A DNA stretch of 64,000 nt from Prochilodus magdalenae (lineage: Eukaryota > Chordata > Actinopteri > Characiformes > Prochilodontidae), in contig JAMWET010002896.1 of the NCBI GenBank assembly GCA_024036415.1, positions 105,001-169,000 of the forward strand, written 5' to 3'. Each line of letters begins with the position of its first letter. Positions within the stretch are counted from its first letter, which is position 1. The position numbers and the translations under genes were made by a program. A model generated the notes under the pieces. The model saw only the letters and a program-made list of their open reading frames with translations. It was not told the origin of the DNA and did no database searches. Positions 1 to 12,339 of the stretch are shown piece by piece.

Positions 1-139
1 CCCATACACAGCAATATAACGTAACCTCAGGACATCAAAACAAAGCCTGAGGTCTAGTTGCATTGGGCGCATCTCTGATAACACAGAGACAGACCTGATA
101 AACACTTCAGACGTCTGAAAATACAAAATATCATAATTC
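1..139. other. No feature recognised
   Basis: Nothing supported here apart from sequence running into the repeat arm that begins near 140. Confidence 0.4.
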
Positions 140-305
140 TGTAGGTGTACAGTCTGTAGTCCATCTGTTTCTCTAGGTACAGTATTGGTGGTGGATCGTT
201 CTCAGCGCTGCAGTGACGCTGACGTGGTGGTGCTGTGTTAGTGTGTGGTGCTGGTGTGAGTGGATCAGACACAGCAGTGCTGCTGGAGTGTTTATCGGGT
301 CCTGA
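140..305 (+). repeat. Arm of a dispersed foldback repeat
   Basis: Closely matches the left arm of the element at 61984-63146: the segment from ctgtaggtgtacag through the GTGGATCAGACACAGCAGTG block. Only one arm is present, so this is a solo or truncated copy. Confidence 0.65.
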
Positions 306-650
306 AAACACAATATGAACTGGGAGAGTGTCTCCTGGCTGTCAGAGATAGAAAGCAGAGACAGATCCTGACCCAGTACAGACTCAGGGACCACAGCCTG
401 GCCATAGAGAGGGGCAGGTGTAGACAGTCTTGGCTGCCCAGAGAGGAGAGGAAGTGTGGTCCCTGTATGACAGGTGAGGTCCAGACAGATCCACTTTCTA
501 TTTCACTGTGAGAGATTTAAACAAAACACAGGAAATTTACACAGACCGATTTAGAAAATGATCCCAAATTCTGAAAAACGAACCCAAATCGAAAAATTAC
601 GAATCATAATTACGAATCATCGGGGAGGGATGCACGCCCCTCGCCGCTGA
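306..650. other. No feature recognised
   Basis: Unique-looking sequence with no supported coding region, RNA gene or repeat structure. Confidence 0.4.
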
Positions 651-815
651 ATATAGAGAGAGTGAGATAAAATGAGAGAGAGAGACAAAGACAGAGAGAG
701 AGAGAGACAGACAAAGAGTGTGAGAGAGATAAAGAGAGACAGAGTGTGAGAGAGAAAAAGAGAGACAGAGTGTGAGAGAGAAAAAGAGAGACAGAGTGTG
801 AGAGAGAGAAAGAGA
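651..815 (+). repeat. GA-rich minisatellite
   Basis: Purine-only tracts (GAGAGA) are mixed with a repeated unit GACAGAGTGTGAGAGAGAAA of about 28-30 bp. The open frame on the opposite strand is a by-product of the repeat. Confidence 0.8.
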
Positions 816-918
816 TATGGTTTCAGGCATATACCTCTCCTGGAAACATTCTTCCTTTAACTCTGTCATTAAACTCCACTGCATCTATCAGCCAGCCCCT
901 CTCTCTGTAAGGACCTTG

Positions 919-934
919 CCTATAGGGGGCGCTG
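919..934 (+). promoter_or_regulatory. CTCF-like motif
   Basis: CCTATAGGGGGCGCTG resembles the CTCF core CCANNAGGGGGCGC. Judged by eye only; occupancy is unknown. Confidence 0.3.
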
Positions 935-1310
935 AACTGTTTACATTACCAGAAGCTAACTTTATGTTTTCATGCAGAGATCCAGGACGGATATATGAAC
1001 TGGGCCCACCGCTACATCTACACCTTAGCATCCACAAGCAGGACTAAACGTCACTCACTGTGGCCTAAACAATTAGGTCACATTACGCAACTTACACGTC
1101 CAACCCAAACAGTCCCGAGACACAGAGGGCGAAGGTCAGTGGGCGGACGACTGTGCTCAGTCCTCTGCTTTTAGTGTGCTGAGTGAATCAGAGGTCAAAC
1201 GGCCTGATCAATCACAGCGCACTTACAAACACAATGAGCGCACTGAAAGCGTAGTATTCGACCACATGTGGAGTAAACACCATGGAGGGGTGGAAGAGCA
1301 CTAACAGGGT

Positions 1311-2312
1311 TACCAAACCCGCTCTCACTGACTCTGTACACACCTCACACCAAACCCTCTCTCCCTCACTCTGTACACACCTCACACCAAACCCTCTCTC
1401 CCTCACTCTGTACACACCTCACACCAAACCCGCTCTCACTCACTCTGTACACACCTCACACCAAACCCGCTCTCACTCACTCTGTACACACCTCACACCA
1501 AACCCGCTCTCACTCACTCTGTACACACCTCACACCAAACCCTCTCTCACTCACTCTGTACACACCTCACACCAAACCCTCTCTCACTCACTCTGTTCAC
1601 ACCTCACACCAAACCCGCTCTCACTCACTCTGTACACACCTCACACCAAACCTGCTCTCACTCACTCTGTACACACCTCACACCAAACCCTCTCTCACTC
1701 ACTCTGTACACACCTCACACCAAACCCGCTCTCACTCACTCTGTACACACCTCACACCAAACCCCCTCTCACTCACACTGTAAACACCTCACACCAAACC
1801 CTCTCTCCCTCACTCTGTACCACACCCTTACTCTGTACACACCAAGCCCTCTCTCCCTCAATCTGTACACACATCACACCAAACCCCTCTCTCCCTCACT
1901 CTGTACACACCTCACACCAAACCCTCTCTCCCTCACTCTGTACACACCTCACACCAAACCCGCTCTCACTCACTCTGTACACACCTCACACCAAACCCTC
2001 TCACGGACTCTGTACACACCTCACACCAAACCCTCTCTCCCTCACTCTGTACACACCTCACACCAAACCCTCTCTCACTCACTCTGTACACACCTCACAC
2101 CAAACCCGCTCTCACTCACTCTGTACACACCTCACACCAAACCCGCTCTCACTCACTCTGTACACACCTCACACCAAACCCGCTCTCACTCACTCTGTAC
2201 ACACTTCACACCAAACCCTCTCTCACTCACTCTGTACACACCTCACACCAAACCCTCTCTCACTCACTCTGTACACACCTCAGACCAAACCCGCTCTGAA
2301 GGAGTCTCTTTA
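1311..2312 (+). repeat. 37-bp minisatellite, about 27 units
   Basis: The unit CTCTCACTCACTCTGTACAC plus ACCTCACACCAAACCCG is repeated with few changes. Because 37 is one more than a multiple of three, a frame reads through as three alternating 12-13-residue peptides with a 37-residue period. The long frame across it has no homology and is not called a gene. A heavily degraded relative lies at 49270-51440. Confidence 0.92.
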
Positions 2313-3165
2313 AATCAGTGGTATTCCCCTGTAGCGTAAACAACACTGTACATTTCAGAGCACATGCCTTAGACACAGAGTTTGCACAGCTTTGTTTAGC
2401 CGTGAATGGAAACACAGCGTATTCAGACAGCATGTGAGGCCGAGCGTGGAGACAGTGCTTACATAGGATCAGAGTTTCCAATGTTCCTGCAGGTCTGATG
2501 GGAAATGAGCTCAAGAGCTTAACTGATCCAGGAACAGCTTTGAGCTCCAATGTAAATGATGTCCCAGGCTGCGTGCGAATGGGTTTACTGTATGACACTA
2601 GCCCTCATCACATTAGTGCCGAGCTGACCTTTCAGCAGCGAAGGTAACACTGAGGTGTGGCTGCGGGTAACCAGTGCAACACAGCCCACACGTTATTAGA
2701 CCCGGGGCAGACATTCCTTATTGCTCCTACTACCACATTCCGGCCACTGACAACATAAAGACCTGGACCTGAGTCATGACTTGCAATCTTATCCAGCAAG
2801 ATTTGATTGAACTTTGTGGTGGTCCATGCTGCCGAGCTGGTCTGTCTGGCATCACTGATGCCGCTCCATTACCCGGAGGAGGTTCGGAATATCAGGATTA
2901 AAGATTTAGGGGTCCTTCATCAATGACATGCAGATTAACCTCAAACAGCCAATAAACTACCGATAGATTTCACTCTCCGTGTAAACTGGGCGGTCCTAAG
3001 CTTGGGTGCTGCTTTCATAAGCATTCCCCAGACCAATCACAAGGCTGACATCTCTGGCTCCGCCCACACAGAACAGGTTTAGGGTTAGAGAAACTTAGCG
3101 GGCTACAGCTAATCAGTATAGCCAAAAGCTAGCAAGCTAGACCTTCTGTCTGTAGCTGCCTGTCA
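2313..3165. other. No gene seen
   Basis: Ordinary intergenic sequence on either side of the minisatellites. No coding similarity recognised on either strand. Confidence 0.45.
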
Positions 3166-4060
3166 TTCCTTCATCCATCACCAACATCATTCCTTCACTC
3201 GCTTATTCCTTTATCTGTACACCAACACTGTTCCTTCATCCCCTCATTCCTTTATCTGTACACCAACACTGTTCCTTCATCCCCTCATTCCTTTATCCAT
3301 CACCAACACTGTTCCTTCATCCCTTCATTCCTTTATCCATCACCAACACTGTACCATCATCCCTTCATTCCTTTATCCATCACCAACACTGTTCCTTCAT
3401 TCCTTTATCAATACCAATACTGTTCCTTCATCCCCTCATTTCTTTATCCATCACCAACACTGTTCCATCATCCCTTCATTCCTTTATCCATCACCAACAC
3501 TGTTCCTTCATTCCTTTATCAATACCAATACTGTTCCTTCATCCCCTCATTTCTTTATCCATCACCAACACTGTTCCTTCATCCCTTCATTCCTTTATCA
3601 TCAACACTGGTCCTTCATCCCTTCATCCGTCACCAACACTGTTCCTTCCTCCCTTCATCCGTCACTAACACTGTTCCTTCATCCCTTCATTCATCACCAA
3701 CACTCTTCCTTCATTCCCTCATTCCTTTATCCGTCACAGCACTGTTCCTTCATCCCTTTATCCGTCACAGCAGTGTTCCTTCATCCATTTATTCCTTTCA
3801 CAGAACATCATTGTTCCTTTATCTCCTCCTTCCTTTATCTGTACACCAACACTGCTTCCTCATCTCTCCATTCCTTTATCCATACACCAACATTGTTCAT
3901 TCTCTGTTCATTCCTTTATCCATATACCAGTACCATTCCTTTATCCGTTCATTCCTTCATCCATACACTTACACTGTCTCTTCATCCATGCATTCCTTTA
4001 TTAATCACCAACATTGTTCCTTCATCTTTTCATTCCTTTTTCCATAAACTTATGTCCATC
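3166..4060 (+). repeat. About 40-bp minisatellite (TTCCTTCATCC-type)
   Basis: Units built on TTCCTTCATCCCTTCATTCC and TTTATCCATCACCAACACTG repeat with internal deletions, and they become more diverged toward 4060. Confidence 0.88.
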
Positions 4061-4985
4061 CACCCGTCTGAATGTTTGCCTGTGTAATAACATGTTTATA
4101 AAGTCCAGCTCCGGATTAACTGATACTTCTAACAATAGGAGTCAACACATCAACATGCCGACATTCTGGTTAAGGTAATATTCCCTGGAAGCTTCATGTG
4201 GAAGACTAGGATAAAATGCCGAACTGGCAGAGGATCCTGTGTAGCAGCTCTTCCTGCTTGTGGAAGCTGGAAAATGGGAAAACATCAGTGATTTGGGATA
4301 TTTGACATCAAAGCCTCAAAACCTTCACAGATTTCAGCATTCCTGTTTGTATTCACTGGTAATACAACACAGCTGAGCCGCTTCCATGGAGCCTATTTAC
4401 AAACATTCCGATTTGGTGTTTTCTGGTTCTTCACTTCGGCCAGAAGGTTCATGTTCGGCACTGACGGCTGTGTGTTTGCGGTACACGTGTTTCAGGGCCA
4501 AGCCCCGCTCCACACCCAAACACACTTCAACATATCGCAATAGCTGTTGCTCAGAGAACATACCGAACTGCCTCCCACCCTGTACCCTGGAAGTGTTTTG
4601 ACCTGCATTCTGCCTGCTCCGCAGCGTCGCTCGCTGAATTAAGAGGTTTATTTAAGGTCACAGGAAATCCAAACGCAGCATCAGCCATAGCTCTGAAACT
4701 GGAGGAGGCTCTGGTCCGGTCAGATCGTGACTTTCCCTACTGGAGCCTTTTCCGGATTAGGATTACAGTTCAGTGTAATAACCCTAATATGTGAAGTTCT
4801 CAAGATTAAGGATTTGTAGAGCCGAGGCTCCTTTCTTCGTTTTCTGGCCTGCGTGAAACTGATCGTACAGAAACACGAAGCGGTGGCTCGTAAAGCTGAA
4901 GGGAAATGTTCCGGCATGAGGCTTTTATTCCGAAGCATCGCAGCACCGAGAACCAACCACGGCAGATTTAAATCTTGCTAACTCA
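4061..4985. other. No gene seen
   Basis: No coding region or RNA gene recognised; short open frames lack homology. Confidence 0.4.
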
Positions 4986-4989
4986 ATTT

Positions 4990-5705
4990 CCCTAAATGTT
5001 CTTTAGGAAGTTAAGTTGCTCAGGGGGTTCTTTAGGAGGTTAGGCGTTAGGTTCTTAGGTTAGGTTCTTTAGGGAGTTCTATAGGGAACATTTAAGGAGG
5101 TTAGGCTTTGGGTTCCTTAGGGGTTCTTTAGGAGTTTGTTTTAGGTTCCTTAGGGGATTCCTTACTAGACATTGTAAGAGGTTAGCTATTAGGCTCCTCA
5201 GGGTTTTTTAGGTGGTTAGTTTTAAGGTTCCTTAGGGGGTTCTTTAGAAGGTTGGGTTTTAGGTTTCTCAGGGGGTTCTTTAAAAGTTAGGTTTAAGGTT
5301 CCTCATGGGGCTCTTTAGGAGGTCAGCCTTTAGGTTCCTCAGGGGGGTTCTTTAGAAGGTTAGCTTTTAGGTTCCTCATGGGGTTCTTTAGAAGGCTGAG
5401 TTTTAGGTTTCTCAGAGGGTTCTTTAGGAAGTTAGGTTTAAGGTTCCTCATGGGGTTCTTTAGGAGGTTAGCTTTTAGGTTCCTTAGGGGGTTCTTTAGA
5501 AGGTTGGGTTTTAGGTTTCTCAGAGCGTTCTTTAGGAGGTTAGCTTTTAGGTTCCTTAGGGGGTTCTTTAGAAGGCTGAGTTTTAGGTTTCTCAGAGGGT
5601 TCTTTAGGAAGTTAGGTTTAAGGTTCCTCATGGGGCTCTTTAGGAGGTTAGCTTTTAGGTTCCTCAGGGGGTTCTTTAGGAGGTTAGCTTTTAGGTTCCC
5701 CAGAA
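4990..5705 (+). repeat. 36-bp minisatellite
   Basis: Unit GGTTCTTTAGGAGGTTAGCT plus TTTAGGTTCCTTAGGG. The 36-bp length is 12 codons, so open frames appear on both strands (GFFRRLAFRFLR-type and NLKANLLKNPLR-type peptides). These are repeat artefacts. The left part, before about 5280, is more degenerate. Confidence 0.88.
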
Positions 5706-6415
5706 ACCCGGCCCTCCAGTTTGCACAGTGAGGAGGAGTCCGGCCTCGGCCAGCTGTAGAGAAAGGCTCATATTTAGAAAAGCATCTTAAGACTCTGAAA
5801 TCAGAATATCTGACGTTCCTGAAAAAAACTGGAGGCTGGAATTCCATTAGCTCAGCTCCTGGACCAACTGCACGGGATTCCCGAGAAAGCAAGCATTAGT
5901 AATCTGATGAGCACATGCATGTGTCTGGCCACTACAGTAGGGCTGCAGGCCAGCGCAGATTACCGTATAAACCCTATGGATCTACAAGCAGGAGTGCCAG
6001 CTTGAACTCCTAACCTGCTTCCTGAAGCCGTGAACCTCATAATAAACCTCTTACAGGACACGTTCCCATATCCAGCATCCCATACATGTCCCCAGCAATC
6101 AGTTCACCTGATCCGTCACAGAGCTTTCACAGGAACAACAGCAGAGCTTCAGCACTAATCCCATCTATGACTCGGGCTCGTCTTCTCACAGGGGCTATAT
6201 GGAGCTCAATACATGGTAAGCGAAGGAATGACCCCCTCTGCCGAGAAGTCCAGTGACGCTCGACATGGTTCACGGCTACTACCCTATTTTAGGCATAACT
6301 CTGGTTCCTCTCCGTCTATTGCTCATGCTCTCCCCCGCAGCGGAGCTTATAAGGGGGCTGCACACACATCACTGGGAAACCGCTTCGAGGCAGTGTGTAA
6401 ACAACACCCAGTGAA
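5706..6415. other. No gene seen
   Basis: Unique-looking sequence, no supported feature. Confidence 0.4.
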
Positions 6416-7150
6416 CTACAGTGAACTGAACTAAACTTAACTCAACTGACCCAAATGAAGCCAAGCCAAACCAAACTGAACAGAACTTACATGGGACTGA
6501 AATACACTGGCTGAACTGGGGTGAAAGTGAAGTGAGCTGGACTCAATGGAAGAGAACTGAACTGAATTGGATTGATCTGATCCGAACCAAACTGAACTAA
6601 ATGTACATTAACCAAACTGAATCCAACTGGACTGAATTAAACCGAAGTGAAATTAGAATCAAACTGAACCGAGGTCAGGGCGAACTGGATTGAGCTGAAG
6701 TGAAGTGAACTGAACTGAAGCGAACCAGATTGATCTGAACCAAACCAAACTGAATTAAATTGAATTGGACTGGATAGAAATAAACTGAAGTGAATTTAAC
6801 ATAATCCAACTGAACTGAGGTCAGAGTGAACTGAACTGAACTGAACGGAACGGAACGAAATGGAACTGAACTGAACTGAACTGAAATGAACGGAAGTGAA
6901 CTGAACTGAACTGAACTGAACTGAACTGAACTGAACTGAACTGAACTGAACTGAACTGAACTGAACTGAACGGAAGTGAACTGAACTGAACTGAACTGAA
7001 CGGAAGTGAACTGAAGTGAACTGAACTGAACTGAACTGAACGGAAGTGAACTGAACTGAACTGAACTGAACTGAACTGAACGGAAGTGAACTGAAGTGAA
7101 CTGAAGTGAACTGAACTGAATGGAAGTGAACTGAACTAAACTAAAATTAA
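6416..7150 (+). repeat. CTGAA pentamer microsatellite with degenerate flanks
   Basis: A near-pure (CTGAA)n core at about 6830-7125 carries CGGAAGTGAA variants. It sits in a longer degenerate AACTGAACT-rich shoulder from about 6416. It lies inside the first gas2l1 intron, just after the donor. Confidence 0.88.
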
Positions 7151-7250
7151 CTGAACTAGAATAAACCGGCCCATACCGACCGGAACCGAAAGGGCAATTT
7201 CACCGATTTTACACAGCCAAGCTGAATCAAATGTGAACACATTCACTCAC

Positions 7251-7949
7251 CAGTTCGTCCAGATTGCGCATGTCACACACTCTTCTCTGGGGCTGCCAGA
7301 TGGGCGCGAGCTCGTGCTCCTCCTCGTCCTCCTCTTCCTCGTTCTCCTGTTTCGCCTGTCGCTTGTGCCTGTGCCCGTGGCCATGCCCGTGCCCGCCGTG
7401 GGCCGCCGCGGCCGTGCCCTCTACGCGCTCCCGCTCGCGTTCCCGTTCGCTGCTCTCCTCGCGCGCGATCTCCTCCTCGAGCTGCACGAGCACGGGCGCG
7501 GGCACGCCGAAGCGCGCGCCCCGCCGCGCCACCTCGAGCAAGCAGAGGACGAAGTTCTTCTCGCTGCCGCGCTCCACCAGGTCGTTGGTCTCGAACATGA
7601 GCACGTCCTTGACGCGCAGCTCGCCGCGGCACCAGGCGATGAAGTTGGAGACGTTGTCGCGCGCCACGAACGAGCCGGGCGCGGCGCCGCGCGCCTGGTA
7701 CGCAACGTCGTGCCAGGGCCGCCGCGGCTGGACGAGGCGCGCGGCGCGGTTCACGTTGTTGGCGTGCTCGCAGAGCGCGCAGCCCGTCTCGAGGCTCTCC
7801 ATGAACGTGTCCACCGTGATGTCCAGCCCGTAGAGCGCGTGCAGCCACTCGGCCAAGTCCTCCTTCATGGCGTACAGGTACTCCTCGCTCGACTTGAACG
7901 GCCTGATGCTCTTGCACGCGGCCGACTGGATGTTGCTCTGGTCCGTCAT
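7251..7949 (-). CDS. gas2l1: GAS2-like protein 1, first coding exon (calponin-homology domain); gene partial
   Basis: The exon runs from ATG (7949-7947) to a GTGAGT donor after 7251 and gives 233 codons ending in phase 0. The protein has a short N-terminal leader (ATG then [17 protein letters not shown]), then a calponin-homology domain at about residues 25-150, an acid- and Arg/Glu-rich linker, a His-Gly run ([13 protein letters not shown]), an acidic stretch, and RNLDEL at the donor. This matches the GAS2 family, where the CH domain binds actin and a later GAR domain binds microtubules. The GAR and tail exons should lie at lower coordinates; I see none in 1-7250, so they are probably off the left edge or behind a long intron. 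GAS2L1 is chosen over GAS2L2/L3 because ewsr1, rhbdd3 and emid1-like exons follow in the human order. The frame is open upstream to 8237, but the residues before the chosen ATG look like translated 5' UTR. Confidence 0.87.
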
Positions 7950-8160
7950 CCTGGCTGGAGGTGGCTGCTGACGGTTACCGGGGTTCCCTGTGTTTATCCC
8001 GAGCTCCTCGCTGGGTCCCCGTATGTGTCCGTATGCGTTGATTCCTCTGCAAGCAACGAGCACGCACACTGCGCGCGCGGCCGTCGATCCCGCATGGCGA
8101 TGTGTCACGCGCCTAACAACAAACAGAGAGAGAGAGACGGTGACAGTGGGTTTGGGGGGG
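7290..8160. other. CpG island over the gas2l1 start
   Basis: GC content and CpG density rise sharply across the first coding exon and its 5' flank and fall off past about 8160. This fits a constitutive promoter-exon island. The open frames on both strands here reflect the high GC content and are not extra genes. Confidence 0.7.
8042..8055 (-). promoter_or_regulatory. Possible splice acceptor in the gas2l1 5' leader
   Basis: On the minus strand a pyrimidine-leaning stretch ending TTGCAG lies about 100 nt before the ATG, followed by AGGAATC. It could join a non-coding upstream exon to the coding exon. Support is the motif alone. Confidence 0.2.
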
Positions 8161-8273
8161 GCGGTGTTTGTTGTGGTTGGGTCAGTCCTGATGCTGACAG
8201 GTTTATAATCCCCACTGGGTTTGTTTTTATTGCCCACCCGTTTTACGGCAAACGCCCGCCTTCCTGCGCTGGG

Positions 8274-8312
8274 ATTGGCTGATTCGCTTATTCTCGCAAG
8301 CGGTCAGCCAAT
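8274..8312 (-). promoter_or_regulatory. Inverted CCAAT-box pair upstream of gas2l1
   Basis: ATTGG at 8274-8278 and CCAAT at 8308-8312 face each other about 320-360 bp upstream of the gas2l1 ATG, at the edge of the CpG island. CCAAT pairs are typical NF-Y sites. No TATA box is visible nearby, and the transcription start is not known. Confidence 0.4.
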
Positions 8313-8339
8313 GAGCTACAGACCCGGATGTGGCTAAGC

Positions 8340-9285
8340 TCATAACACAAAACCTATAGAACACTAACAATCACCAGGACTTTGTCCTATTGATACTACA
8401 CTGCCCATATCACACGTAAATGTCCCCTGAAATTCTTACCTGTATTAAAAGATAAACATATATGTACATATAATGACTTATCACTCTCTTGTTCGGTGGT
8501 TTATGTGGTTTCCTGCGTTGAGAGTTTCCGAGCTAACTAGCTAGCTAACCGTTAGCGCTAAATCTTACTAGCTGGCGTCCTTACGTTCAACAGAAGTCAT
8601 CAAACTAATATCACTTATCCTTAACTGCTTCTTAACTCTCTATTACACAAAGTTTATCAAAAATAGCACACTTACTAATTATATTAAAAGTTAAGCCGTG
8701 TGAACAAGCCGTTGGGTTCCACGGTTAGTAGCTAATGTAGCTAGCTACGCTAGCTAATTTACTAGCGCACGCCAAGTAACAGATAAAAAAAACGGTTCGT
8801 CAAAATTCACCGCATAAAACGTACCACTGAAAGAGGGAACGACCGTTTCTCCCCGCTTAGACTCTTAAACGTCATCGTTACCTACTCGTTTCTGAACGTT
8901 ACCGAGACTTTGGTCAGATTGCGGAGGCTCGAGACTCGTTCTGACTGATTAGCTTAGCATAGATAAGAACTCTGCGCTGTGTGGTGACGGAGCGCGCGCT
9001 CGTCTCTGATGAAATCTGGTGAATCTGTTCCAGCCGGTTTGATTTACACTCAGGTTCATCATCAGCTGGTCTTACACAAACTTCACCTGGACAAGCTTTA
9101 ATGTCCAGCCTTGTACTTGTACATCACTGCTGTCGGAACAATAACTCTAAAATTACTATAGCAGGAAAAACACACCTCACTTTTAATGTAAGTCAATGGA
9201 ACCAGACGTCCGGTCCAGTCATTTCGAGCCATTTATCATAAATATTAAATTACTAAACTAATATAAAACCTAAATTATGCATATA
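8340..9285. other. gas2l1 upstream flank, no gene seen
   Basis: Contains clusters of GCTAGC/CTAGCTAA words near 8530-8590 and 8720-8770 like those in the foldback elements further right. No coding region recognised. Confidence 0.4.
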
Positions 9286-9289
9286 TATA

Positions 9290-10015
9290 ATGCAGAATAT
9301 ATTAAATATATTATATACAAGGCCCTAATGTGGCATAGTGATTTTTTGCGATCACAAATTAATATATTGTAGCCACAAATTAATATACAATAATAGAGAG
9401 AGGCCATACATTAATATATTAAGGTCACAAATTAATATAGTGAGGCTACACAATAATATATTAATATAATGAGGTCACAAATTTGTATGCTGAGGCCTCA
9501 CATTGATATATACATATATGTAGGGCATAAATTAATATAGCAAGGCCAGAAATTAACATAGTGAGTTCACAAATTAATATATTAAGATATTGAGGCCACA
9601 AATTAATATAGCGAAGCCACACAATAATAGAGTGATGCCACAACTTAATACATCTATATATTAATTAGGCCACAGATTAATATATTAATAAATTGAGGCA
9701 GTAAATTGATATAGAAATATATTTAGGACATAAATTAATATAGTAAGAACACAAATTATTATAGTGAGGTCACACATCAATCTATTAATATATTGAGGCC
9801 CTAAATAGGTATATTAATATACTGAGGTCACAAATTCGTATGCTGAGGTCAAACATTAATATAGTGATATACTATATGCATGTATTGTAATATACTATAT
9901 GACTGTATTATCATTCTTATATTAAGGTCACAAATTAATACACTGAGGCTACAGACTGATATATCGAGGCCATGTGTCCATGAGACACTTTATTAATAAG
10001 GCATGGCCACAAATT
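9290..10015. repeat. AT-rich degenerate tandem repeat
   Basis: Repeated words AGGTCACAAATTAATATA and TGAGGCCACAAATTAATA occur about every 25-35 bp with heavy drift. No coding content. Confidence 0.75.
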
Positions 10016-10394
10016 ATATACACACATTAATAGAATTTAAGTACAGAAGAACATATTTGGTTTTAAGGATATTCAGATTCCTTGCCTGTATTTATCGTGT
10101 ATGTTTAATTTCTGCTTATTAATTGTTTTAATAAACATTACAGTCTGATGATTACTTGTGTTGGTTAGAGCACATTCCCTTACTCAGGTAGATGTTGAGC
10201 TGAACACTGTGGTCTGTTAGCTGGTGCTCTGTACACAGTGACATATAACTGCAGGACAAATACAGGTCTAATATTTACATCCTCAACCTCTATTCAAATA
10301 CAGGCCATACGGGCACTAACAGACAGTTGATCTATGCAAATACTGAGGAGCAGGATTGCTACGCTAAGTGCTAACGTCATGATGGGATAAAATG

Positions 10395-10525
10395 CACCAT
10401 GAAGCTCCACCTGTACACTAGAACCTCTGACTGGAGTAGAACACCATCCGGGTATCTCCAGTACACCATGAAGATAGCTCCACCTGTACACTAGAACCTC
10501 TGACTGGAGTAGAACACCATCCGGG
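10395..10525 (+). repeat. Tandem duplication of a foldback-element fragment
   Basis: Two copies (10395-10452 and 10464-10525) share CCACCTGTACACTAGAACCT and CTGACTGGAGTAGAACACCA. The reverse complement of the same block occurs at about 47030-47110 inside the large foldback element. Confidence 0.75.
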
Positions 10526-10611
10526 TTGATATATTGATCATATAATGTGCATATTACTGACCAATCATATTGATTGTATGCAAGTCAGAGTCTTATTGAT
10601 TATACTGAAGA

Positions 10612-11400
10612 AGTGGAGTCAAGGCAGCCGCACCCAGAAGGAGGTGTGGGATTGGGAATGCCGTTGGGAAGGAAGATAAAGGTTACCGGGATCAATACCT
10701 GATGATAAATTTAGACTGATATGATCAATATTTATTGAGCTACACATACAGAAGTCTGTCTCTCAGTATGGCGTCGGGCCGCCGTGTTCGCTAACCCAAC
10801 ACGCCAGACGTCTCGGTATAGAGCGGTAGAGGTTCCTAATGGAGTCCTGTGATAATCCATCTCATGCAGCTTGAACATCCTCACACAGTTCCTGCAGATG
10901 GTGCGGTAGGGGGGGAGGTGGAGGGACACCAGGTCTTCTGGACGTGTGACGACAAACCGTTCATCTCGGTGCTGACCACGGTGCCTCCACACATGGATTC
11001 GTTGGGCGTCTCCACCAAGACTAAAGCGGGACTCGTCACTGAAGATGACCCGCTGCCATTCTGAGTCACTCCATGACAGTCTGGTACGACACCACTGCAG
11101 TCTTTGGTGATGGTGACGTGGTGTTAAGGACGTGGTAAGTGGTAACGGTCTGTGTGCATGTAGTCCTGCGTGGTGCAGCCGTCTGACAATGGTGCTGCAC
11201 TAACAGGATGACTCATGGAGGACACCACTGCTCGCTGGATGTCAGTAATGGTGGGTGTTGGGTCAGTCAGTTACAGAGATAAGGCCCGTCCTTGCTTACG
11301 TCACATGTGCGGCTGAATGTGAAACTTGAATCATTAGCATGTCTCAGGATGTCAAACCTACACACCGAATTTCAGTCTTGTTGGTTGGTTCACCTAGCGC
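10612..11400 (-). mobile_element. Tc1-type transposon deletion derivative, copy 1
   Basis: The minus strand encodes Tc1-like transposase pieces: EWQRVIFSDESRFSLGG around the first catalytic Asp, then WRHRGQHRDERFVVTRP. This jumps directly to the C-terminal part (readable in another frame as LQELCEDVQAAWDGLSQDSI). The middle of the catalytic domain is missing and frames are broken, so no functional transposase. The copy near 57.1 kb shares this internal junction. Confidence 0.75.
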
Positions 11401-11499
11401 CCTTATGGGATTGCAGTACTATGTTAGCACTAAGCTAATGGCAATTCGTTTCTGATACTTGAAGCTCGTAACGGACATTAGACTAACGGTTCTCCAAGT

Positions 11500-12330
11500 G
11501 TTCTTCAGAATCATGTGTTCGACAAAGAACCGTTCGCATGCCCTAATGGTTCTCCAGATATAGGACCTTTCCGAAAATGGTGTTGTATTACACTAAAAAG
11601 GGTTTTTTGACATTGTAACTACAGAAGAACTTTAAGTGAAATATAGAACTCACACATTCTCAATCCGTGTGAAGAACCATTTCATCATGTGGAGAACTGG
11701 TCAGGCACATAAATGGTTCTATATAGCACAAAAACAATTCTGCTAGCGTCACAATGTCAAACTTGCAATGCAACTATAGCAGAACCCTTTTTGGTTCTAC
11801 ATTGGACCAATGTCTTTACTAAAGAACCACATAAACGTTTAATAAAGGGGTTCTTCTGTTGTTACAACCTTGACATTGTAACACCAACAAAACTAGATCT
11901 GTTAGAACTATTTACATGCTTAACTGGTTCTCTGACTAGTGAAAAGGTTCTTCAGATTTATATGTAGTGTGTATATTGTTCTATGGAGCATCAAAATGTT
12001 TCTTCTGTTCTTACAAGCTTGACATCTCAACACTAGTAGAACCCTGTTTGGTGCTATACAGAATAATATAAAACACATTCTCTGTTAAAGAACCTTTTAA
12101 GCATGCAGATGGTTCTATATAAAATTCATGGCTCTACATAGAAACATTTGTATGTTAAAATGGTTCTTTGCATGGTGAAGTGGTTCTTTAGGTTGATGGT
12201 TCTATACAAAACCTTTTTGAAAATAGTTCCATACCATGTATGGAACTAGTTCCAAAGAACCATGTCACCATGTGGAGAACCGGTTAAGCATGTAAATGGT
12301 TCCTTAATTAAATACACGTTGAGAGGATGT
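11500..12330. repeat. AGAACC/GGTTCT repeat block 1
   Basis: Many short inverted words (AAGAACCAT, ATGGTTCT, TCTATATAGAACC) alternate with a recurring ttgacat..caacactagcagaaccctt segment. Units of roughly 170-230 bp recur here and in blocks at 12790-12935, 14030-14290, 15540-16570 and 61736-61965. Confidence 0.75.
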
Positions 12331-12339
12331 ACAGACAAA

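Noticed and set aside
1282..2313. 343-codon open frame
   Set aside because: It is the 37-bp minisatellite read through; the peptide is purely periodic with no known domain.
5323..5892. 189-codon minus-strand frame with NLKANLLKNPL-type repeats
   Set aside because: A 36-bp array keeps all frames in register, and a mirror frame is open on the plus strand. No start, splice or homology support.
7950..8237. N-terminal extension of GAS2L1 from an upstream ATG
   Set aside because: The frame is open, but the residues do not resemble the family, and the chosen ATG matches the conserved start of the CH-domain exon.
7233..8282. Plus-strand 349-codon frame
   Set aside because: Shadow of the GC-rich gas2l1 exon on the other strand.
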